Source: Entomohabitans teleogrylli
GTDB lineage: Bacteria; Pseudomonadota; Gammaproteobacteria; Enterobacterales; Enterobacteriaceae
Length of the DNA stretch: 64,000 nt
Direction: 5' to 3'
Assembly: GCF_001484765.1 (NCBI RefSeq)
Contig: NZ_LLXO01000017.1
Coordinates: forward strand, 1 to 64,000
The position numbers and the translations under genes are program-made. The notes beneath the pieces were generated by a model. That model did no database searches, was not told the DNA's origin, and saw nothing but the letters and a program-made list of their open reading frames with translations. Below, one piece after another: positions 17,016-25,392 of the stretch (position 1 is its first letter; each line of letters begins with the position of its first letter).

Positions 17016-17512
17016 TGGCGGCGGGGCGCTGGAAATCGACCGGCGGCGAGCGGGTGAAGCTGTTGCGCCAGCAAATCGCGCTGGCCCGCAGACTGGAAAC
17101 ACGCGTCGGTTGGATGGAGAGCGCCCGCTATGTTGATGGTAAACCGGTCGCCGGGATCGCCGTGGTGCAGGAGTACGGCAGCGAGAAAAGGAAAATCCCC
17201 TCACGTTCGTTTATGCGCTCCACGCAGGCGGAGCAAAAGGCGAAATGGGACCGTTACATGTACCAGGGGTTTTCTGCTGTGATGGCCGGTAAGCGAGGAA
17301 CGCGGGAACTTTTCGAGGCGATCGGGCAGATAGCCGCCGGGGATGTGCGTAAAAAAATCACCCTGATTTACTCTCCGCCGCTGGCGACCAGCACGCTCAA
17401 AGCCCGCGCACGTCGCGCCGGGCCGGGGGCGAAAATCATTTCCATCAAACCGCTAAATGACAGCGGCTACATGCTCGCCACGCTGACCAGCCTGGTGGTG
17501 GAGGAAAGCTAA
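17015..17512 (+). CDS. Tail completion / neck protein (HK97 gp10-like)
   Basis: 165 residues. VGWMESARYVDGKPVAGIAV, then VQEYGSEKRKIPSRSFMRST is the pattern of the gp10/virion-morphogenesis family in which a conserved RPFMR-like block follows a tail-completion fold. It would lie between neck and tail tube. Stop and start overlap with both neighbours, so it belongs to one translationally coupled run. Confidence 0.7.
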   Translation: MAAGRWKSTGGERVKLLRQQIALARRLETRVGWMESARYVDGKPVAGIAVVQEYGSEKRKIPSRSFMRSTQAEQKAKWDRYMYQGFSAVMAGKRGTRELFEAIGQIAAGDVRKKITLIYSPPLATSTLKARARRAGPGAKIISIKPLNDSGYMLATLTSLVVEES

Positions 17513-17901
17513 TGATACCGGGTATCAATCTGTTAAATGTTGCGCTGGGCGTGATCGGCTCCCAGCCGGTGGAGTATTACCGCGACACTGGGGTAAGCGT
17601 CACGCTGGAAAATGGCGTGGTTCGCCGGAAATATGCCGCAGGCGTAACTATACCGAAATGCAGTGTTCAGGCCGTATCCCGCGACAGCGCAGATCGGCGC
17701 GGTCTCGATGTGAATGCAGACTATGTGGAATGGTTCGTCCCGCGCGATATTGTCGGCCTGGGCCGGGATAAGTCCGGCGATGAAATCGAGTGGGACGGTC
17801 GCCGCTGGAAAATCATTGGACATTACGAGAACTGGGCCGGGCAGGATGGGTGGTGCTGCGGGCTGTTCCAGGAGATTAAACCAAATGCCAGTCGATCGTA
17901 A
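17512..17901 (+). CDS. Putative head-closure protein
   Basis: 129 residues, beta-rich: NADYVEWFVPRDIVGLGRDK and WDGRRWKIIGHYENWAGQDG are typical of the head-closure/gp16-like beta-barrel adaptors. Assignment rests mainly on its place between the gp10-like and terminator-like genes. Family not certain. Confidence 0.55.
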   Translation: MIPGINLLNVALGVIGSQPVEYYRDTGVSVTLENGVVRRKYAAGVTIPKCSVQAVSRDSADRRGLDVNADYVEWFVPRDIVGLGRDKSGDEIEWDGRRWKIIGHYENWAGQDGWCCGLFQEIKPNASRS

Positions 17902-18064
17902 TCGTTACGTTAGATTTATCCTCGCCCCAGATTTGTCGAATACCCGCCAGAGTGTCATCCCCCAGCCTGATAAGAAAGGTTTTTATCTGCTCACGGAGAA
18001 GGGCCAGGCACTGCTGACAGAAAACAGCGTCGGGCTGGAGCCGGAGGGCGACGATGACGGATAA
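17885..18064 (+). CDS. Small phage protein between neck genes
   Basis: 59 residues from the ATG at 17885, beginning inside the end of the previous gene and overlapping the next start by 11 bases, so it is embedded in a fully coupled block. The sequence (MPVDRNRYVRFILAPDLS) has no family I recognise. Coding is supported by the tight packing on both sides. Confidence 0.5.
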   Translation: MPVDRNRYVRFILAPDLSNTRQSVIPQPDKKGFYLLTEKGQALLTENSVGLEPEGDDDG

Positions 18065-18593
18065 CCAGTTATTTTCGCTGCTACGTACCAGCCTGCTGGC
18101 TGAGTTCACGCTGATGCGCGGCCTGGTGCCGGAGGTGCGTAAGGCCTATCAGCCCGAACCGGAGGGCATCCCGCTGGCCCCGGCGCTGTACCTGCACAAA
18201 ATCGCCGATGTGCGCGCCGGTTTCCCCGGCTTCCGTGAGGAAATGGACACCGTTAATCAGGTTATGCGGCAAATCACCACGCAGGTGATGATCGCCACAT
18301 TCCAGGTATCCGCGACGGTGCTCACTGATGACGATGATCCGCAGGCGCTGACCGCGCCGGACCTGCTCAAACGGGCAGCAATGATTATGCAGTCGCGGGA
18401 GTTCCAGGCAACGGTGATGGCAGAGGGCGCTAACTTTCTGCGTGTCGGTCAGATCCAGAGCGTGGATGTTTCCGGCGACTACGCCGGGCGAGAAATTCAG
18501 CCCTTTTTTGAATTCTCCGTTAACCACAAAGATGAATCAGTAAGAGAAATTCCCTTCGTTACCCGCACCGGTTACAGAATCGTGCGCATTTAA
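18054..18593 (+). CDS. Neck/tail terminator-like protein
   Basis: 179 residues. LRTSLLAEFTLMRGLVPEVR at the N terminus and the C-terminal FFEFSVNHKDESVREIPFV fit the phage LIC12 / gp12-like gateway family, which caps the neck side of contractile tails next to the sheath gene. Function inferred from position just before the sheath. Confidence 0.6.
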   Translation: MTDNQLFSLLRTSLLAEFTLMRGLVPEVRKAYQPEPEGIPLAPALYLHKIADVRAGFPGFREEMDTVNQVMRQITTQVMIATFQVSATVLTDDDDPQALTAPDLLKRAAMIMQSREFQATVMAEGANFLRVGQIQSVDVSGDYAGREIQPFFEFSVNHKDESVREIPFVTRTGYRIVRI

Positions 18594-18602
18594 GGAAAAA
18601 CT

Positions 18603-20096
18603 ATGTCAATCGCAATTGATCACTACGTGAAAATCACGTCCGGTGTGGGCGGTGTCGCGCAGGTGCGCCAGCGTGACCTCATCCTGCGCCTGTTTACGCC
18701 TAACGTCCTGGTGTCGCCTGACGGCGTGCTGGAGTTCACCAGCGCCGACGGCGTGGGAGCGTATTTCGGTTATGACTCTGAAGAGTACCGGCGCTCGGTT
18801 TATTATTTTGGCTATATCTCGCCGTCTATTTCAACGCCATCAAAACTGTCATTCTGTCGGGATCAAAACCAGGCATCGCCGCCGGTGGTGCTGGGGCAGT
18901 CTGCAACCTGGAATATTACCGCCCTGAAAGCTGTCAGCGGCACGCTTGAGGGACTTGTTGACGGACAGGCCTTCACTACCGCAACGGTGAATCTGTCCTC
19001 TGCAACGTCGCTGGCCAGCGTTGCGTCACAGGTTACTACAGCATTACGCGCACTGAGCTACGACGTCATGAAAGCCGCGACGGTGGAATATGACCCGCTC
19101 CTGGCGCGTTTTGTATTTACCGGCGGCGCTAATGCCGGGGTGGTGGTGAAATTCACCGGCGGTGCTGTCGCGGAGGCGTTACAGCTGGTGGACGGTGAGC
19201 CTGTCGCGGGCGTGGCTAAACCGCTGTCAGAAGCGGAAACCGTGGCCGTAGCTGACGACATTTCGAATAACTATGGCTCCTTCCTGTTTATGCGCACGCT
19301 GGACCTGGCGAAGCTAATCAGTATGGCTACAGCGAATGCCGCCAAAAATATTCAGTTTATGTTCCTGGCTGGCTGCACGCGGGCGCAGGCAGAATCTTAC
19401 AGCGCTGCGCTGCTGTCGATCGGGAGTATTGGCCTCACGCTGATTGATGCTGACAATACCGAATTTGACGAACAAATCCCCGGCATCCTGATGGCGGCCA
19501 CGAATTACAACAAAAAGAATGGCGTCATTAACTACATGTATAAGCAGGTAGCGAACGTCACCCCGAAAGTCACCACCACGCCGGACGCGCAGAAATTCGA
19601 CGCGCTGCGCATCAACTATTACGGACGCACCCAGAACGCCGGACGCACTATCGATTTTTATCAGCGCGGTTCGCTCATGGGCGGCGGGACGTACCCTACG
19701 GCCATGAACGTTCATGCCAATGAGCAATGGCTGAAGGATGCGTGTGCGGCGGTGCTGTTAAGCGACCAGCTGGCGCTGGAGCGCATCCCCGCGAATGAGA
19801 CCGGGATCAACCTGGTGCTGACTGCGCTGCAGGGTGAGCCCATCGCCCAGGCGCTGGATAACGGCGTTATCAGCCAGGGCAAATTCCTGACAACGTTACA
19901 GAAAAAATACATCACGCAGATCACCGGTGATGATACCGCCTGGACGACAGTTCAGACCGCTGGTTACTGGCTGGACGCTGTGGTGGAGACTTACATCAAC
20001 GACAGCGGCGAAACAGAATATCAAATCGTCTACACGCTGATTTACGGCAAAGACGACGTGATCCGCAAAATCACCGGTACCCACGTTTTAATCTAA
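18603..20096 (+). CDS. Contractile tail sheath protein (DUF3383)
   Basis: 497 residues matching DUF3383: VKITSGVGGVAQVRQRDLIL at the start, the long insertion domain, and the C-terminal AVVETYINDSGETEYQIVY. DUF3383 is the sheath of myoviruses with DUF1073 portals. The polymer contracts to push the tube through the envelope. Its presence fixes the phage as contractile-tailed. Confidence 0.85.
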   Translation: MSIAIDHYVKITSGVGGVAQVRQRDLILRLFTPNVLVSPDGVLEFTSADGVGAYFGYDSEEYRRSVYYFGYISPSISTPSKLSFCRDQNQASPPVVLGQSATWNITALKAVSGTLEGLVDGQAFTTATVNLSSATSLASVASQVTTALRALSYDVMKAATVEYDPLLARFVFTGGANAGVVVKFTGGAVAEALQLVDGEPVAGVAKPLSEAETVAVADDISNNYGSFLFMRTLDLAKLISMATANAAKNIQFMFLAGCTRAQAESYSAALLSIGSIGLTLIDADNTEFDEQIPGILMAATNYNKKNGVINYMYKQVANVTPKVTTTPDAQKFDALRINYYGRTQNAGRTIDFYQRGSLMGGGTYPTAMNVHANEQWLKDACAAVLLSDQLALERIPANETGINLVLTALQGEPIAQALDNGVISQGKFLTTLQKKYITQITGDDTAWTTVQTAGYWLDAVVETYINDSGETEYQIVYTLIYGKDDVIRKITGTHVLI

Positions 20097-20106
20097 GGAA
20101 AATGCG

Positions 20107-20553
20107 ATGAGTAATGATATTTCAGGTTTTGGCCTGCGGGTAACAATCCGGGCCTCAGTGATGTTCCCGGCGGGTATCACGATCACGCAGTTTGCTGATG
20201 ATTCTGATCCGCTGGACAGCCCGTCGCAGCAGCTCGCTGACGTCGGGATGGGGCTCAATGGTGACATGGTTCACTGGCGCACCGCGCAGCCGATCCCGGT
20301 CACTCTCAATGTCCTGCCGAACACCGGCGACGACAGGAACCTGCGTATCCTGGCTGACGCGAACCGCGTAGCTAAAGGCAAAAACCCCACCAATGACGAT
20401 ATCACCATGACGATTTATTACCCGTCTGGTGAGACGCGCATGTTAACCGGCGGCGTTATTACCGACGGCATGGTGGGGAACAGCGTGGCGAGTGCCGGCC
20501 GACTGAAAACCAAACCCTACGTTTTTAAATTCGAAAATCAGGTGACTGCATAA
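20107..20553 (+). CDS. Tail tube protein
   Basis: 148 residues, a compact beta protein (FGLRVTIRASVMFPAGITIT; NAVLPNTGDDRN-like LNVLPNTGDDRNLRILADAN) located right after the sheath, the tube position. It should form the inner hollow tube. It overlaps the next gene's start by one base. Confidence 0.7.
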   Translation: MSNDISGFGLRVTIRASVMFPAGITITQFADDSDPLDSPSQQLADVGMGLNGDMVHWRTAQPIPVTLNVLPNTGDDRNLRILADANRVAKGKNPTNDDITMTIYYPSGETRMLTGGVITDGMVGNSVASAGRLKTKPYVFKFENQVTA

Positions 20554-20987
20554 TGTTAGAACCACTCAATCAGGAATTTACCTGCGGCGACGGGACCAAA
20601 AAAACATTCATTCTCTCGAAGTTCCCGGCCATCGCCGGGCGGGAGATTGTCACGCAGTACCCGATCACCGGCGCGCCGAAAATCGGGGAATACAAAACCA
20701 ACGAAGCGCTCATGCTCAAGCTGATGGCGTATGTCGCCATCGAGACCCCAAACGGTCCCGTGATGCTGGTTACGCCGGAGCTGGTGAATAACCACGTCAA
20801 AGACTTCGAAACGCTGTTAAAAATCGAATGGGCCATGATGGAGTACAACTGCTCTTTTTTCAGGAACGGGAGCGCCTTACGCTCCCTCGATTCGCTGAAA
20901 ACGCGGTTCCTCAGCTCGATTTCAAAAACGTTGACGGAGTTATTGGCGCAATTGTCGGGGAAGGCCTCGCCACCCTCCGGGAGCTGA
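20553..20987 (+). CDS. Tail assembly chaperone, zero-frame product (gpG-like)
   Basis: 144 residues if read without frameshift. It lies between tube and tape measure, the universal place for the tail chaperone pair. The N-terminal part (MLEPLNQEFTCGDGTKKTFI) is conserved-looking; after the slippery T6C at 20855-20861 the zero frame becomes low in pattern (serine-rich ending SGKASPPSGS), while the -1 frame carries a good helical domain. This is the typical G / GT layout, where the short form coats the tape measure protein. Confidence 0.8.
   Translation: MLEPLNQEFTCGDGTKKTFILSKFPAIAGREIVTQYPITGAPKIGEYKTNEALMLKLMAYVAIETPNGPVMLVTPELVNNHVKDFETLLKIEWAMMEYNCSFFRNGSALRSLDSLKTRFLSSISKTLTELLAQLSGKASPPSGS
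20855..20861 (+). promoter_or_regulatory. Programmed -1 ribosomal frameshift site
   Basis: TTTTTTC is read in the zero frame as T TTT TTC, the X XXY YYZ form required for simultaneous -1 slippage. After slipping, codons continue CAG GAA CGG GAG, which is the frame of the downstream ORF. The site sits 31 bases inside the region where both frames are open. Confidence 0.78.
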
Positions 20988-21097
20988 AAGAGCGCTACAC
21001 CCTGGAGGATGCGCTGGACCTGTACGAGATAATCGCTGTCCGGCGCACTAACGAGGCGCTGGCTATTCAGCACGCAGAGAGGAACAGCCGCCGATGA
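20861..21097 (+). CDS. Tail assembly chaperone, frameshift extension (gpT part of gpGT)
   Basis: 78 residues reached by -1 slippage, giving a 181-residue fusion with the first 103 residues of the upstream frame. The segment (GEGLATLRELKERYTLEDAL, then DLYEIIAVRRTNEALA) is the helical C-terminal domain expected for the T part. It has no ribosome site of its own that I can see, and its stop codon overlaps the tape measure start by four bases. The nearest in-frame ATG (20828) lies upstream of the slip site and is not needed. Confidence 0.75.
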   Translation, partial: QERERLTLPRFAENAVPQLDFKNVDGVIGAIVGEGLATLRELKERYTLEDALDLYEIIAVRRTNEALAIQHAERNSRR

Positions 21098-22710
21098 GCT
21101 TATTAGAGGCGTTTTATTACACATTTGGCGCTGATGCTGAGCCACTCGACAAAGCGCTGAAAGAGTCAGAAAAGAACACTGACCGCCTGAAGGAGAAAGT
21201 CAGCGCGGCAGACGAGCAGGCCGCGAAGTTGGGCACGTCGTTTGTCAGCCTGGCGCGTAGCGCTGCTGGGCTGCTGGGCGTCACTGTCACGCTGGCCGGG
21301 CTTAAGACGCTGACAGTAACCACGGCAGAGACTACTGCGGCGCTGGGGATGCAGGCACGGGTAATGGGTGTTAACGTCTCCACGCTGGATGCGTGGCGCA
21401 AAGCGGTGACAGAGAGCGGTGGGGATGCTAATGCATTCAGCGCTACCCTGGGCAACCTGTCGCGCCGGTTCCGTGACCCGGAGGCGGCCCTGCTGCGTCT
21501 GAGCGGGTCGCTCGGGAAAATGTCGGCATACCGGGCGCACCGCATCGGTAAAATGCTCGGTCTGGATGAGTCAACGATAGAGCTGTTGCGGCAGGGGCGG
21601 GTAAAAGTTGAGGAACTGATCAAAAAACAGAAAGAGCAGGGGGTGATCACCAAAGCACAGGTCGAGCAGGCCGAAAAATTTAATCTGAAACTGCGCCAGC
21701 TTAAAGGCGAATTTGAAAACCTGAAAATGCAAATCGGTACAGCCCTGATCCCCGTTTTCGAAAAGCTGTTAGATGCCTGGAATAAAACCTCTAACTGGTT
21801 AAAGGATAATAAAGAGGCAGTGGGTGATTTCTTCATTGCCCTTGCGGGGATTATCACTGCCTATTATCTCCCGGCAATGATCCGGGCTGGTATCGCGACG
21901 CTGGCGGCTACCTGGCCGATACTCCTTATCATTGCAGCATTCGCGGCTCTGGCGCTGGTAGTGGCTGATGTGATCGGTTACTTCAATGGCATGAATTCAG
22001 TTACCGGGCGTTTGGTAGAGGCTTTTCCATTGCTGGGGGAGATTCTTGAAACTTTAAAGAGTGTTGTTCTGGATTGCTGGAATGCACTGGTCTTACTGGT
22101 CACAGATCCGGTTCAGTTCCTGAAATTACTGAAAGATGAGTTCAGGGAATTCCTCGACATGCTGTTTGGCGAGGGGGCGGGAGATACCATTTTCACCTGG
22201 ATTGAAAAGGGTGCTGATGGTGTTGCGGAGGTCTGGAGGGAACTGGAAAAAATTATCGGCAGGGTTGTAGACCTGGCGCTGAAGGGGTTCCAGTCCATTG
22301 GCAGAGCCTGGGCGAAAGTAAAAGGCTGGTTCGGTGCCGGTAAGGATGAAGTCGAACAGGCAAAAAGAGAGGCGGCAGAACCTGATGTTCAGATAGAGGG
22401 CTGGGAAGATGAAGATTATCTGAACAGAAAGAGGCGGGAAAGGGAAGCTAAGAACGGGGAGTGGCAGCAGTCTGATTTAACTTATGGGGGCCAGTCATAC
22501 TGGAGGCAACTGGCAAATAATCCGGTAAATTCCCTGACGAGTAACTCAATTTCTAATTCCAGCCGGAATGATAAGCGGGAGTTTAAATTCAATATTGAAA
22601 ATATGGAAGTAAATACCCAGGCAACTGATGCGCAGGGTATAGCCGGCGATCTGGTCGGAGGCGTACTGGAGGATACTGTAAATCATTATGCTAACGGTCT
22701 TATGGGGTAA
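21094..22710 (+). CDS. Tail tape measure protein
   Basis: 538 residues. It has an N-terminal coiled region (LDKALKESEKNTDRLKEKVS), a conserved TMP-type core (TLDAWRKAVTESGGDANAFS), and a central hydrophobic part with membrane-like segments (about 258-305, including LAATWPILLIIAAFAALAL). It sets tail length and is injected with DNA. The length implies a tail of about 80 nm using the usual 1.5 angstrom per residue rule (inference). Confidence 0.88.
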   Translation: MSLLEAFYYTFGADAEPLDKALKESEKNTDRLKEKVSAADEQAAKLGTSFVSLARSAAGLLGVTVTLAGLKTLTVTTAETTAALGMQARVMGVNVSTLDAWRKAVTESGGDANAFSATLGNLSRRFRDPEAALLRLSGSLGKMSAYRAHRIGKMLGLDESTIELLRQGRVKVEELIKKQKEQGVITKAQVEQAEKFNLKLRQLKGEFENLKMQIGTALIPVFEKLLDAWNKTSNWLKDNKEAVGDFFIALAGIITAYYLPAMIRAGIATLAATWPILLIIAAFAALALVVADVIGYFNGMNSVTGRLVEAFPLLGEILETLKSVVLDCWNALVLLVTDPVQFLKLLKDEFREFLDMLFGEGAGDTIFTWIEKGADGVAEVWRELEKIIGRVVDLALKGFQSIGRAWAKVKGWFGAGKDEVEQAKREAAEPDVQIEGWEDEDYLNRKRREREAKNGEWQQSDLTYGGQSYWRQLANNPVNSLTSNSISNSSRNDKREFKFNIENMEVNTQATDAQGIAGDLVGGVLEDTVNHYANGLMG

Positions 22711-22712
22711 AC

Positions 22713-23219
22713 ATGGCAGAGAAAACAGAAGTCTACGGTATATACAGCGATAAATTCGCACTACGGTTTGACAAAATGATTCTGTTGAAAGCCTCAGTAA
22801 TGCGGGAGGCTAAATTAATGGAACACCCTCTGGAGGACGGAAGCACTATTGCCGATCACCGGATTCTACAGCCTGTTGAAATTGAAATTCCGGTATTGCT
22901 TCCGGCTGGTGATTACACGTCATTGTACCGTGAGATTAATCAGGCATGGATTGATACAGAGCTTTTCAATATTCATACCCGGGTGGGTATTTTCAAATCA
23001 ATGGCGTTCGCTGCGATGCCACATGATGAAAATCCTGATCAGGTTGACGTAATACCGATGGTTTTGAGGTTCAAAGAAGTGCGGTTGGTTACTACGCAGT
23101 ATCAGGCGTTACCCGCCCGTAAAGTGGCTCGTCCGCGTGACCAGAGCACTGTAAGCAGAGGGGAGCAAACAGGCATTGAGAAAAAAGACGATACGCTTCT
23201 GGAAAAAATACTTTTTTAG
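22713..23219 (+). CDS. Baseplate/tail protein following tape measure
   Basis: 168 residues with a beta-rich core (HRILQPVEIEIPVLLPAGDY) and a charged C-terminal tail. Placement directly after the tape measure and before the baseplate plug and hub genes matches the gp53/LysM-free baseplate adaptor of related contractile phages. Family not certain. Confidence 0.6.
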   Translation: MAEKTEVYGIYSDKFALRFDKMILLKASVMREAKLMEHPLEDGSTIADHRILQPVEIEIPVLLPAGDYTSLYREINQAWIDTELFNIHTRVGIFKSMAFAAMPHDENPDQVDVIPMVLRFKEVRLVTTQYQALPARKVARPRDQSTVSRGEQTGIEKKDDTLLEKILF

Positions 23220-23227
23220 GTGGGATG

Positions 23228-23527
23228 ATGAATATTGTTAATATTCCCCTTGAGGTTTTACCAAACCAATCATTGACTATCAGGTTGGGCGATAATAGGT
23301 ATTGGATACAAATAATAACTATAAGCAACTCATTGATGAGCATCAGCATTGCAAGGAATGATGCTCTATTAATACAAAATCAAAGGGCGGTGTCAAACCA
23401 GGTAATATTATCGCAGCATAATTCTAAAGGGTATGGCAATTTTGTTTTTGTCACTCCCGATGAAACATACCCTTATTACACTGAATTTAATAACGGGCAT
23501 GAGCTTTATTTCATACCAGAGGAATGA
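23228..23527 (+). CDS. Baseplate plug-like protein
   Basis: 99 residues from the second of two adjacent ATGs (23225 and 23228), chosen for distance from the GGTGGG ribosome site. The pattern NIPLEVLPNQSLTIRLGDNR and the C-terminal ELYFIPEE is that of the small phage baseplate plug family. Local base composition is more AT-rich than the neighbours. It overlaps the hub gene start by a few bases. Confidence 0.62.
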   Translation: MNIVNIPLEVLPNQSLTIRLGDNRYWIQIITISNSLMSISIARNDALLIQNQRAVSNQVILSQHNSKGYGNFVFVTPDETYPYYTEFNNGHELYFIPEE

Positions 23528-23529
23528 TG

Positions 23530-24372
23530 ATGGTCTCTCTCGATCCCAGAATTATTCGCTGTGAAATTGAAATTGACGGTAAAATGCATGTTTACGAGGA
23601 GGTCTATATTCAGGCATCCGGGCAGAAAACAGCGAATACCCTGCAAAACGAATGCACGATAAAAATCGGAAACCTGTCTAAACCAGTTCGTGATTATCTG
23701 ATAACCGAAACCTCACCATACAACTGGCCGCGTAAGCGAAAGCGTGTAATTTTGTACGCCGGGCGCCAGAGTTACGGCACGTTTAAACTGTTCGAGGGGG
23801 ATATAATCGGATGCACGCCCACGCAACCACCTGACGTCATGCTGACCCTGAAAGCGAAAACCGGCGTCTTTTTCATGAGCGATTTTATTACGGGGAGTTA
23901 CGCCGAACCGGTACACCTCAGTGCAATAGCCGGAGATACAGCAAGAGGTATGGGCTTAACTCTGGATTTTCAGGCCCAGGATAAACTGATCAGCAATTAC
24001 AACTACTCAGGCGCGAAGCTCCAGCAGGTAAATAATCTGGCTGACGCTGGTAGTTATAACGCCTATGTAGATGACGATAGGCTGATTGTTAAGAATGCTG
24101 ACGCACCCCTGAATAGCCTGGCTGTTATCCTGAATAAAAACACTGGCATGATTGGTGTGCCGGAGGTAACTGAGCAAGGTATTAAAGTGAAATACCTGCT
24201 GGACCCGCAGAGTCGCCCCGGCGCGAGCCTCACAATAGAGAGCGAATTAAACCCGGCGGCAAACGGCACGTTTGTTATTTACAAAACAACTTTCGATATT
24301 TCTAACCGCGATACAGCGTGGTACACAACAGCAGAGTGCCGGAGACCAGGGCTATGGCGGACACTAATTTAA
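23530..24372 (+). CDS. Baseplate hub protein (gp27/gpD-like)
   Basis: 280 residues from the third of three ATGs in a row (23524, 23527, 23530), the one with a normal distance to the AGAGGA site. The N-terminal part IIRCEIEIDGKMHVYEEVYI and the internal GDTARGMGLTLDFQAQDKLI are typical of hub proteins that build the pseudo-hexameric ring on which the spike sits. It runs over the start of the spike gene by 19 bases. Confidence 0.7.
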   Translation: MVSLDPRIIRCEIEIDGKMHVYEEVYIQASGQKTANTLQNECTIKIGNLSKPVRDYLITETSPYNWPRKRKRVILYAGRQSYGTFKLFEGDIIGCTPTQPPDVMLTLKAKTGVFFMSDFITGSYAEPVHLSAIAGDTARGMGLTLDFQAQDKLISNYNYSGAKLQQVNNLADAGSYNAYVDDDRLIVKNADAPLNSLAVILNKNTGMIGVPEVTEQGIKVKYLLDPQSRPGASLTIESELNPAANGTFVIYKTTFDISNRDTAWYTTAECRRPGLWRTLI

Positions 24373-25031
24373 CCGATGCCGATCCCGGTCAAAGCGCGAC
24401 CCTGGCCGGGGTCATTGAGTATGTGTTCAAAAAAATGCTTCAGGGGATTGATGGACAACTACCCGCCGAGATTATCAGTTATGACCGCAAGACCAACCGC
24501 GCCACCGTTCGCCCTTTGATTACCCGGATAACCACCACCGGAGAACGTGTCGAGCGCGCCACGGTTGCCAGTGTGCCGGTGCTGGCGCTGGGCGGCGGTG
24601 ATTTCGGGATAACATTTCCTCTCAAGGCCGGGGACAGAGGCTGGATAGAAGCCAGCGACCGCGATATCTCGTTATTTCTGCAGGGCAATGAAATATCCCG
24701 GCCTAATACGCTGCGGCTGCATAATTTCGCTGACGGTAGGTTCATCCCCGATCTGATGGCTGACTATGACCTGCCGGATGGTCACGATGGCGCGCTGGTT
24801 ATCCAGCATAAATCGGGTGAGTCTGCGCTGCTGCTGTGTGAGAAATCGCTGGAACTCCGGATCGGTGACGTATCTGTTACAGCCACTGCGGACGGGATAA
24901 CACTGATGGTCGGCGGCGCCTCGCTTGTGCTCACCGCCAGCGGCCTGACTCATAACGGCAAAAATATCGGAAGTACGCATACACACCCCGGCGTAGAGCG
25001 CGGCGGCAGTTCCACAGATCAACCGGAGTAA
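24354..25031 (+). CDS. Baseplate spike protein (gp138/gpV-like)
   Basis: 225 residues from the ATG at 24354, preceded by GGGCT and lying inside the hub gene end. The N-terminal OB-type domain (ISYDRKTNRATVRPLITRIT) is followed by a repetitive beta-helix part (VSVTATADGITLMVGGASLV) and a histidine-containing tip HTHPGVE. This is the membrane-piercing spike at the tube end. Confidence 0.8.
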   Translation: MADTNLTDADPGQSATLAGVIEYVFKKMLQGIDGQLPAEIISYDRKTNRATVRPLITRITTTGERVERATVASVPVLALGGGDFGITFPLKAGDRGWIEASDRDISLFLQGNEISRPNTLRLHNFADGRFIPDLMADYDLPDGHDGALVIQHKSGESALLLCEKSLELRIGDVSVTATADGITLMVGGASLVLTASGLTHNGKNIGSTHTHPGVERGGSSTDQPE

Positions 25032-25038
25032 AAACACG

Positions 25039-25392
25039 ATGACAGAAACACTCAGCCTGGCATTAGACGGGCGCAATCTCTATCTGGATGCCGCTGGAAA
25101 TCTGGCGACTAAAACTGGCCTGGCGGCCTGCCTTCAGAACTGTGAAACCGCGATGCTGGCACAGCTTAACGAAATGATTTACGCGATGGATGAGGGCATT
25201 CCCAGCCGGGAAACTCTCTGGGACAACTACCAGCCAGCACAATTTCAGGCCGCCGCCGTTGCGACAATTGAAGAGGTTCCCGGAGTGCTCCGCGTGGAGT
25301 CATTTTCTGTAAGCCGCGGTGATAACGAGTTTAACTATACCGCCGTGATCGTAACGGAATGGGGAAAGGGAACGATTAACAATGGCTTATGA
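25039..25392 (+). CDS. Baseplate wedge protein (gpW/gp25-like)
   Basis: 117 residues. LAACLQNCETAMLAQLNEMI followed by YAMDEGIP, and EEVPGVLRVESFSV, correspond to the gp25/gpW lysozyme-like fold of the baseplate wedge. Always located just before baseplate J, as here, with an 11-base overlap. Confidence 0.8.
   Translation: MTETLSLALDGRNLYLDAAGNLATKTGLAACLQNCETAMLAQLNEMIYAMDEGIPSRETLWDNYQPAQFQAAAVATIEEVPGVLRVESFSVSRGDNEFNYTAVIVTEWGKGTINNGL

Noticed and set aside
21117-21857. 246-codon minus-strand ORF
   Set aside because: Antisense shadow of the tape measure gene; serine-rich product typical for that.
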